Assembly (NCBI GenBank): GCA_963681505.1
Contig: OY811989.1
Coordinates: 3,654,854-3,718,853, forward strand
Direction: 5' to 3'
DNA: 64,000 nucleotides
DNA from: Eunapius fragilis
Lineage: Eukaryota; Porifera; Demospongiae; Spongillida; Spongillidae
Within the stretch, counting starts at the first letter, position 1, and every line of letters starts with the position of its first letter. Positions 55,801 to 64,000 of this stretch are shown one piece after another. The notes under the pieces were generated by a model that had not been told where the DNA came from, ran no database searches, and saw only the letters and a list, made by a program, of their open reading frames with translations. A program made the position numbers and the translations under genes.

Positions 55801-58800
55801 GCAACTGAACTGTATATAAATCAGAGGGTGGGTAAATGATAGATTTCTTTAAAATTATAAGATTGTCTTTTTATGCTTTTTTTATGTGTGCTCATTTTCA
55901 CAGGAAACTATTGTAAAGCAAGAAGCCATATCTCTGAACTAATCAGCAGCATTTGTAATTCAGTGTCACATGACTCTCCTTGGACAATGGTAAGAATTGA
56001 AACCAATGTGATAATTATGTATCTCTTAGTAGTTCCACTCTGTGTACAAAACAATAGAAACAAGAAACCAAAAAAATGAGCTAATTTATTAATCACTGCA
56101 CATGTATACGTATCGGTGCCTATTCATGCATGCCACAAGGACCTGCTTTCCCTGCATGACCTCTGCACAGGTGAAAATCTTTGCTTGTAGCAATTGCGTG
56201 TAATATAGCCTACGCATGCACTAATTGTGTACGTGTGCTGACCTGCTGTGTTGACCTCTGAAGTGATTTTTAAAAAGTGTTGTCTGCATGTGTACATGGT
56301 GCTTTTACAAAGAATGAGAGTGCGCTGTACTAAAGCACCAAATGTGGATCAGAAGATTGAACAGCCATATTTTCTCTCCACATTCTGACCTTGTTACTGT
56401 TCCTTTGATTTAGCTGACACCAGTTGACTATGGTTTGTTTTTAGGCATACACGTTAAGGAGTCTGGACTTGAAGTCACGGTTAACCATTTGCCTACATTC
56501 CATTGCTTATACACAACTGGTTTATTGAACAAGTTTTGTCATAACTGACTGTTTGATCTGAAAATATTGGTCTTGGGGGAGGGATTGGGGGTTGAATTTT
56601 CAAAGTATATATAATTCAAAACATAGCATTGCAGCTTAAATACTTGGTTCTGGACCAACAAGTTTAGTCCTGAAACAGGTTTTTGAGTGTACATACACAA
56701 GATCACGTATGAGTAGAAAATCTGGGATTAACACCTACATTACATCTGTGTTTTGATGCTTATATTTAGGATCTTCTGTCAGAACTGCAAGAATGCTTGT
56801 CATCACTCCCAGAGCCTTCTCATGGTAAAGAAAAGCTGAAGCATTACACAAAAAGGGTGAGACATTTGTTGAATCCTTGAGTGTATGAAATGTCATTGAT
56901 GACTTTTTCACCATCCCTCGGATTGGCCATCTGAACATTCTCAGTCACTCTCATCAGGCTCTCAACCTAGAAATACTGTAGGCACTTGTAATCAGATGTG
57001 TTTGTGATGTGTGCATTTTTTGGGTGTGCTGGTATGCATGTTTTTGTTTTAGAGATGTCCTGCTAACCAACAATCATTGCGTTTACCTGAGCTGATTGTA
57101 GAAGACATGTAAATTACAGGTAATGGTTGCATTTCACCTTTATGACATCCTCTTAGAACCTATTATTGGATATGCGGGCATACGACTTATCAGAAGAGGA
57201 AGAATTGAGGCTCATACCAAGTTCAGCTAAGGTACTGATCAATTTCAATATTCATTGCACAATGTAGCAGTCCTGTGTAAACTGCCATTACCAAAGGTCA
57301 AGCAAAGAGCAAATGGTCTTACATTTTGGGAGAGGTGGGGTTTCTGCCAAGAGAGGCACCCACTGGATGTACTATTTTAATTCAGTTGTTGGTTGCATTA
57401 CCCTGGTTAATATAATACAAGGTTTAGAGCTTTTTTTCTCAGAGCTACACACAACTATTGTTTGTGCCTTGATATCATTGCTACCCACACTTATCTTACC
57501 TCTTTACTGCCTCCACGTGTATTTTAATTACTAAACCAATCAGAAAATTCATGCTGCAGCCACAAATAATTTATTATATATATGAATGTAAAATTTAGTT
57601 AAAAGTTGACTACAGTATTATATGTGGTTGAAGGTAACTACTCATTTGAAGCAGCCCAGGATATTATACAGAAGAAGCCAATCCACCCCACAAGGTTAGA
57701 CCAATTATTTATTGTTTTTGGATTATATAGCACATCAGAAGTTATGTAATTGAGTAAGTGCAAAACATCCATAAAGGTGTATTATTCTATTTGATGCATA
57801 TGCCTTACCAACTTTTGAATATAATCATTATAATGAACACTATAACGAAGAGGTATTTAACCTAACACATGTTTTGTTTATTGAAATTGTTTGATATTCT
57901 ATGATTTATTAAGGTCATCTACAACTTCCTTCTTATGCACTGGAAATTGCTCATGAAGTTGACGCTTTTAATCATACATAATTTTAATTGTACATGTCAG
58001 CTTTGATGCTTCTTCCTGCAAAAATGTTATAATTAGGTAAGGGGCAAATTAAAAAATTATTAGGTATGGTATGTAGAAAGGAAGTTGATGACTTTAATTT
58101 TATAGCAATTCTAACGCTGTGCATTTTCAGCATATAAACTAGACACAATGTTCATGGAAACCGAATACTTAAAATTTTAATAACTCAGGTGATCCTGCTC
58201 CAGATGTCACATCAGTATTTAAAGCTGGAAGGAATTTAGCACAATCGTTTCAACCTCGAAACAGATTCGTATTCAATTGTAAAGGGACAATTTTTGAAAC
58301 TGTGAGTGATTAATATTACTACAGTTTGGTGTTATTGGTTGTATGATAGCTAGTCTTTGTCCTTTGACAGTCACAGAGGTTTTAGCTGTACTGTCTATGC
58401 ATTGGTATTGAGGGCACTCCAACTCAAATATAATTGCTATGAGGCATGGATTAAGTACAAATAGGTGCATTATTGGAGCTAATTGCATTAGCAATGACAT
58501 AGTCAGTTTCAGAAACCGATCTTTAAAATATGGTTTAGTTGGTGCATGGGCAATGGCTGTTGCATTGTATTTTTGGTTTTTGGCAATTCATTACTTTATT
58601 TCCCTTCATTTTACAGCGTATTTCAGGACAGGAAGGTGAGAACTTGCCATTATGGTTTGATTGTGCTTTGTTGTATGTGATTTTATAATACAAATTTAAT
58701 TAGATGTGTGTATTGTAATTAATTCAAATAAGCATAGCAATTATATTAATGCTCTTACATTTATAATGAAATGAGGTATTAAGAAACTATTAAATGACAA

Positions 58801-61800
58801 CCTGAATGCATGCACACACATAACAGCACATGCAAATTCTATTCATAAGCTGATGTGGTAGTCCAGCCCCATCATGCATATGGATTGCACTCCTCCATTT
58901 CACGCTGCTGTCTCTTATGCATCTAAGTGTAGCAAACGTCATTCTTGGCCCTTACCCATCCAATCACTTCACTTCATGGTTTTTCCCACTTCAATGCTAT
59001 TTTTGTTGCCAAACGTTTCATCACAGAGTTAGCACAACCAAGAATGCCATTGATTGAGGTAACAGAAGGAGTGAAAGATGCATGCCTAGCCTCAACAGCC
59101 TCCAAGTACATGTTCTGCAGCCCAAAGGATACGGAAGAGTAAACTACCACACCTGTCACAGACATCATGTAGCTTTGATAGTGGTTGGGGATAACAAAGC
59201 GTCACGAAATTTTAATGGTGAGAGGTCAAAGTGGTAGTGGGAAACTCAGTGACGGATCTAGGGGTGGGGGTGGGGGGGGGGGGGGTTGGGGGTTAACCCC
59301 TCTCCTCTCTCTCAGCCCTTTCAATAATATTATTCATAGCGGACACAATTAGGCAATCCGCATTGAGACATCTGTTGCAAGTGATCATATATTGCCTTTT
59401 ATTGATGTAACAATTACATCAGTGCATGCTCTGGGGAGTAACAAAGGCTGTTCCAACAAGGTCATTGACACCCATTCCTCCCATTCGAGCTGGCATAGTT
59501 CTTGCTGTGACATGTCACTACCAAACACTTCTGGCCAAAATCTTGCAGTAAAGCAAATGAAGATTCACAGTTGTGGGGATAATTTGCTATATACAAATGA
59601 CCATTCAAACTGTAGATATTTTGCCATAAGCAGCTTGAGTTTGTAGTTCTGCAGCCCCTGCTAGCTTATCAACACACACCAACCATATCTTCTAATGTAT
59701 TTGAACAGCTAATATATAATATATGGGGGTCGAGGAAACGAAATGAGACCTAGCGCATATTTTTAAAAAATTTCAGGGAAGGAGCCGCTTGTAATTAAAA
59801 AGTACGCGGAATTAAAAATTCAGACCACTGTAACTCCATGATGGACGGGCTAATTTCCAGTGCGTAAGAAAGAAGTTGTAGAGGACATAGGTGCCTCTTT
59901 GAATATGAAATAAAACTTGTAAAAATATACGCAAGGTCCCTTTTTGCTGCCTCGATCCATATTTAAATAACAATTTACCTAAGTAAACGCTGGAGGTGAC
60001 CAACACAGAGGCAGTATTGCCTTGCTGGAGAGCGAGGACACTATAATTGAGCTGGGAGGTCTGGTGGTTGCATGTGATCACCTGCTTATGCCTGTATAAC
60101 AAATTTGTTTGGTTATGATATACTTCAGGTGCTCCTACTTTAGATGTTGAAGCTGGCATGGTTGAAGCACAATCTGAAGTGGTTGAAGCACAATCTGGCA
60201 TGGTTGAAGCACAGTATGGCACGGTTGAAGCACAATCTGGCATGGTTGAAGCACAATCTGGCATGGTTGAAGCACAATCTGGCATGGTTGAAGCACAATC
60301 TGGCGTGGTTGAAGCACAATCTGGCATGGTTGAAGCACAATCTGGCGTGGTTGAAGCACAATCTGGCATGGTTGAAGCACAATCTGGAGTGCTTGAAGCA
60401 CAATATGGCATGGTTGAAGCACAATCTGGTGTGGTTGAAGCGCAATCTGGTGTGGTTGAAGCACAATCTTCACCTCTGTTCCATGGTATAGCAGTATAAA
60501 GTCATAAACACTATATATCATGTAATGCGTTTATAGCAAGTGTTAGCTTACCAAAGCATATCAATGTTCATATCAAAGGATAACTGCACACGTAGCAGGC
60601 ACAAAACATTGTACTTCCATATATACATGCAACCAGTTATGGTATGCCATTCCACCCTTGTGATGTTGCAATGCATCATTATAGGATGATTTTATTTAAA
60701 AAAAGAAAGGACAATGGCAGATCTGGTACTACATGAATCTAGGTTTCTAATATACTGTAGTATATTATTTTGGCATAATGCATACTGACCTGTTTATTCT
60801 CTTGTGCATGCTCATCTCGGTTGTGCATGGTGTGCTGCTGTTCTTGCACAAAACAAGTGCAGGTTAATATTATACCTAACAGGCTGAAATGTATTATGAT
60901 GACTTTAGTTCCTAAGGCTCAACCTTACAGTTTTGTGGTTGATGGATTAGTAGTATTCAACAGTGTGGATGAGCTAGAGCAGTTAGAAAATGGGGAGTAC
61001 AATATTTACAGAGAAATGTTAGCTGCGTATTTTGTCTTAAACTACATAATTATTTAATTTTAATCATAATACAGTTGGACTAAAATTATAATGCAAATAT
61101 ACCGAATGCTGGAGATGCCCAGTACAGAGGCAATAGTGTTTTGCTGGAGAGCAATGAACACACTCTGGAAACAAGATGGGAGGGATTGCATGGGATCACC
61201 TGTATAAAGCATCTGTTTGGTTTTAACAACTCAGATGCTCCTATTTCAGATGTTAAAGTTGGCATGGATGAATCCCAATCTTCACCACCAACATCACCAA
61301 ATATTATAAAAATGACAGCATGCAAAGAAGCTCCAGTGGATTTGCCCAGTTTTGGTAGAGTAAGTGTTATTAAAACCGAGAGTTTGGCATAGTTAGCAAG
61401 TCTTTGTCCTGCATTTTTTGCAGTACAGGAAACATAACTTGACCAAATCTTATAAACGACTTACCAAATCTCAAACTACTGAAGAGTGCTGTACCTCATC
61501 CAACCGTGAACTGAGTGGAATAGTGAACCAGATGGGAGTAGTGAACCATAGTGGAGTAGTGAACCATAGTGGAGCAGTGAAAGAATCCCCCAAACAAGCA
61601 GGATCTCTAAGTTTTGAAGAGACATTGGACTGTGCTGGCTATCAAGATGAATCACTGACGTCCGAAGATGAGAGCGACACATTAGACCCCTCTGATGGTG
61701 CCTTCGCTATAAATAGCATGTGAGTTGCATTTATTGTTTGCAATAACCCATGCACCTATGTTTCATTGTTTGTTTTGATCTCCTAGATTGAATGCTCTCA

Positions 61801-61889
61801 CAGCACAAAGGTCCAATCGTGTTGGTTCTCGCATGTACCAAACCGAATCCAAAGAAGAAATGGAGGCCAAATTGTCCACAATGACATAA
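49868..61889 (+). CDS. Death domain-VWA-heptad-repeat protein (19-exon gene)
   Basis: Exons: 49868-50147, 50711-50736, 50892-51123, 52704-52865, 52977-53110, 53264-53380, 53866-54014, 54264-54445, 55211-55312, 55904-55989, 56770-56856, 57157-57231, 57634-57694, 58189-58301, 58617-58635, 60129-60485, 61235-61359, 61424-61719, 61787-61889. All phases agree and leave one 901-codon frame. Residues 1-93 form a death domain (NLAQQIGMRGEMLGVFLLQD, VEDINREILTKWLQGSGKQP, WSTLTACMRQAGLFELAAQV). A VWA domain follows, with the MIDAS motifs DNSGSM, DGRTN and SDGEAN, so metal binding is likely intact. Then come a beta-rich segment, helices, about 15 copies of the 7-residue MVEAQSG repeat (exon 60129) and an acidic tail. 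There is no signal peptide or membrane segment, which suggests a cytoplasmic adaptor. A polyadenylation signal AATAAA lies at 62497. The very N-terminus is unresolved. Confidence 0.75.
51218..52462. repeat. 19-bp minisatellite, ~1.25 kb, in an intron of the VWA gene
   Basis: About 60 copies of CATGGCCTTGTGTTGTGTA with C/T and A/G variants. A longer variant with TGTGTGCACACATGG is interspersed. Higher-order units of about 100 bp recur (51920 and 52020). Since 19 is not a multiple of three and the unit has no stop in any phase, long ORFs arise on both strands and in all frames. Confidence 0.95.
54460..55205. other. Intron of the VWA gene, unassigned
   Basis: It includes an inverted pair TGCGTAGCCCGACTG / AGGCTACGCCCTACT-type ends at 54659-54815 that may mark an old small element. 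No gene recognised. Confidence 0.4.
57905..57960. repeat. Interspersed repeat R2, copy 2
   Basis: CAACTTCCTTCTTATGCACT and GGAAATT match 35420-35450. In the intron between exons 57634-57694 and 58189-58301. Confidence 0.65.
59252..59330. mobile_element. Possible left end of the hAT-type MITE family
   Basis: GTGACGGATCTAGGGGTGG followed by a long G run, TTGGGGG and CCCTTTCAATAAT resembles the left part of the MITE at 23058-23140. A right end was not found. Confidence 0.4.
59825..59912. repeat. Interspersed repeat R2, copy 3 (inverted)
   Basis: AACTCCATGATGGACGGGC, TTTCCAGTGCGTAAGAAAGA and AGTTGTAGAGGACATAGGTG are the complement of the 35395-35480 copy. Confidence 0.75.
59995..60485 (+). repeat. 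Segmental duplication unit D1 (intron end plus heptad-repeat exon)
   Basis: The intron end 59995-60128 (GACCAACACAGAGGCAGTAT, TTGCTGGAGAGC, GATCACCTG, TTTGGTTATGA) and the start of exon 60129 (GCTCCTACTTTAGATGTT) match unit D2 at 61100-61290. In D1 the exon then expanded into about 15 copies of the 21-bp unit GGCATGGTTGAAGCACAATC plus T. Confidence 0.85.
61100..61290 (+). repeat. Segmental duplication unit D2
   Basis: Counterpart of D1: GCCCAGTACAGAGGCAATAG, TTGCTGGAGAGCAATGA, GATCACCTG, TTTGGTTTTAACA, then the exon start GCTCCTATTTCAGATGTT and GGCATGGATGAATCCCAATC, i.e. a single unexpanded repeat unit. Confidence 0.85.
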
Positions 61890-63009
61890 GTACCAGTAGA
61901 GATAACTTGTAGATTGTGTGAACTAAGGCAATTTTTGTTGCCTTGTAAAAAAAATAGCCACTATTGACAACCCAGATAACAAGCCTTGATCTATTAAATT
62001 GTTTTTTACTCGTGCCCTGTCCATAAACTTAAAAATGCACATGAGTAAGAAAATTATACGCGGGATCTGTCTGCACAGATAAGCAAAAGAATAAGGAAGG
62101 GGCTCGCACCAACCACAGGCCTGCATGCATGTGAATTTACATTTGGTGCGGGACATACAGAGGACATGCTGAATCAGTGTTTTGTAAGGAACTACAGATT
62201 GCGGGACAATTCTAATGGAGGGGGGAGGAACCAATAATTTCAAAGTATGCACTTATAAAGAAGTTTGCACAGACGTCGGAATTGTATTGTTTTCATTGTG
62301 AAACATGTATATATCAGCAAACAGTGGTCTAATAATTGAGGAGTAAACTAGATCTGATGTTGTTCCTCTGCAAGAGATTTCAGACCGCATGCCCCACATA
62401 TACTGTATAGTTAAATTCAGTGACATATAAAGATGTTTGATGACACAAATAATGTACTGGCTGTGTCAGTGTAACATGTAATGTTAATGCAAATGGAATA
62501 AAAGATCATGCCTCACTGCTGCATAATTGTGTTAATTTATTGGCTACATTTGCATAAACACATAATGATTGCCTGTCTCAGTCAAAACTAGCTGCAGATG
62601 GAGCACGAGTTACTGCCAATATGTGATTAGTACAGTACATGATAAGTTCTATTATTAACAGAGGTTGGAATTTTGATTCCATGAAGACAAATGTGGTTCT
62701 TTTTTCATACAAACATTTTGTACTGGCCATCATAGTTGGTATGGTCATGGGCACATGTCTTGTTCTGAAGGCAAGGCATGTATGGGAGGAAGGGCTTTCC
62801 TATTGTATGATCCCATTCGGTATAAAGACACATGACAAGAGTGTGACAATACAATGATCCAGGATGTGTGCCATAGTTGCAAAGAATCATACAGTTGACA
62901 TGGTCGTTTATTTGGTGGTAGGATGGGGTTATAAGCACTTTTATCAATAACTGCACATTCATATAAGTTGTAAACATAAATCCAAAAAGTTGCATAACAT
63001 TATTTATTG
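61890..63009. other. Convergent 3' region of the VWA gene and the last gene
   Basis: The 3' UTR of the VWA gene probably extends to about 62520. The remainder has no gene recognised. Confidence 0.55.
62497..62502 (+). terminator. Polyadenylation signal AATAAA of the VWA gene
   Basis: A canonical AATAAA lies 608 bp past the stop codon at 61887-61889, in an otherwise gene-free stretch. It is the best candidate for the 3' end of the transcript. Confidence 0.5.
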
Positions 63010-63387
63010 CTATCTCTGCCTGCCTCCATCCAATTGATTAAAATATCCCCTGTACTGGGTTAAGGCCAGCATGGCAGAAGCGTATGTGAATGGCTCTGAG
63101 GACCAGAAGGGCATGAACTGGTTATCCTGGGCGTTGTACCCTTCAAACGTTTGTGGCGTGTGGCTGCCGAAGTGCTGCTCGGTCAGCTGTTGCTGGTAGT
63201 CGCCTTGGGGAATGATGCCCATCACTGCAGCCAGCAGGTCTGTGCTTAAACAAGATGTGTTACAGGCGGGGGAAACCTGGGAACCATTTAAGTACTCGAG
63301 GATATTGGCTGGATAGAAGAAGGGAAGGTCCTGGAAGACAGAGGAGGAGAGGGAGGAGGGTGGAAAGAGATAATGAAGGGAGAAAAT

Positions 63388-63425
<38 letters not shown>

Positions 63426-64000
63426 GGAGGGGGAGAGAGAGATATAAGAGAAAGACAGTGGATTACAGAGTCGACCATCTGAGACTGTTTATTTCACCGT
63501 ACAGAAACAGACTTCACTGATCCAGAGAACACCACATTATATGGCTTATACTTTCCAGTGAGGACATTGCTGGAATTGACCGCTCTCAGTCCAGATGTAG
63601 AACAGTGCATTGAGTGCCATGCTGGTGGAGCAGAGGCGATCTTCACCTTTGACCTCCACCTTACCTAATGTGAGAGAAAAACCACAATGAAATATTCATT
63701 GCACACGTGAATATATGATACCAAAGATGTTGTGGTCTCCATCCCCAAGGAAGTCGTCCACATAAGCAAGGTCGCCCTCGAATGTGAAGGATTTCACTAT
63801 GGAGGGCGAGGCGTAGTTACGCAGTGAATCAGAGAGGGCATCAAGGACACGTTCCATCACCTCAAATGGGAGGGGCTTAGCAGCGGACGCCAACAGGTTC
63901 AGGATGCGAGAGGTGAACCAGTAGAAGTTGAAGCGTGAGGGGTAGTAAGTCAGCGCCAGGTCGGGGCGTCCGGAGAAGTTCCTGCTGATGGTCCAGGCTA
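63010..64000 (-). CDS. Unrecognised gene, 3' exons (continues beyond right edge)
   Basis: Three minus-strand exons join in frame: about 63722-64000 (partial), 63556-63676 and 63010-63331. The reading is ...SRFNFYWFTSRILNLLASAA, GDHNIFG|KVEVKGEDRLC, STSMALNALFYIWTES, DLPFFYPANILEYLNGSQ and a tail ending DGGRQR-stop. The CSTSMALNALFYIW motif suggests an alpha/alpha-toroid type fold as in terpene-cyclase-like proteins, but this is a weak impression and I do not name a family. A tail motif QHFGSHTPQTFEGYNAQDN is rich in polar residues. An AATAAA on the minus strand lies at 63003-63008, immediately after the stop, so the 3' UTR may be very short. It converges on the VWA gene. Confidence 0.6.
63391..63440. 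repeat. (GA)n tract in the last gene's intron
   Basis: About fourteen GA units, then G-rich and GA sequence. On the transcript strand this is a CT-rich tract, part of the intron between exons 63556-63676 and 63010-63331. Confidence 0.85.

Noticed and set aside
58439-58639. 66-codon frame upstream of the 19-bp exon in the VWA gene
   Set aside because: It overlaps the acceptor and pyrimidine tract of exon 58617-58635 and does not join in phase.
60821-61057. Plus-strand frame that looked like an extra exon of the VWA gene
   Set aside because: The preceding exon ends in phase 1, so joining at the only good acceptor gives GGT TAA, an immediate stop; the exons on either side join in phase without it.
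1-64000. tRNA or rRNA genes
   Set aside because: I looked for cloverleaf A/B-box words and rRNA cores and saw none; a covariance-model scan would be needed to exclude decayed copies.

Overview
The window is eukaryotic nuclear DNA. The genes are split by GT-AG introns, many of them short, and the intergenic and intronic DNA is full of (CA)n/(GT)n tracts, minisatellites, homopolymer runs and decayed transposons. The gene families (HMMR/RHAMM, a TMEM272-like tetraspan protein, Rab-type GTPases, 7TM receptors, a death-domain plus VWA protein) point to a metazoan. The compact introns, lineage-specific tandem GTPases, intronless 7TM receptors and abundant minisatellites look like an early-branching marine invertebrate such as a sponge. 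The phylum is an inference; no rRNA or mitochondrial marker is present.

Layout. 0-3.4 kb: 3' part of an HMMR homologue (+), with a 14-residue repeat exon and the diagnostic C-terminal block. 3.7-4.8 kb: a TMEM272-like gene (-), convergent with HMMR. 5.6-19.3 kb: four head-to-tail Rab-like GTPase genes (-), all with Met in place of the catalytic Gln of the DTAGQE motif. The third gene carries a 7.8-kb intron holding at least nine tandem-repeat blocks and a dead piggyBac-like transposase. 19.5-35 kb: repeat-dominated DNA with minisatellites, a MITE family, a decayed Tc1/mariner element with a nested MITE, fragments of retroelements and of a hAT/TTF transposase, a 1.2-kb foldback, a ~182-bp satellite in two opposing arrays, and exons of a Ulp1-type protease. 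35.7-36.7 kb: an intronless CAR/class-B-like 7TM receptor (+). 37-45 kb: a perfect long-arm MITE, the 3' end of a LINE with a restriction-like endonuclease, a 1.9-kb palindrome and inverted minisatellites. 45.9-47 kb: an intronless rhodopsin-class 7TM receptor (-). 49.9-61.9 kb: a 19-exon gene (+) for a protein with a death domain, a VWA domain, a helical region and a heptad-repeat exon; all reading phases join and leave a 901-residue open frame. 63-64 kb: 3' exons of an unrecognised gene (-), running off the window.

The best candidates for something new are the four-gene family of Gln-to-Met Rab-like GTPases and the death domain-VWA-heptad-repeat protein, whose repeat exon and upstream intron were duplicated together. 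No operon-like relation between neighbouring genes is apparent, apart from the GTPase array, which is clearly a local tandem expansion.
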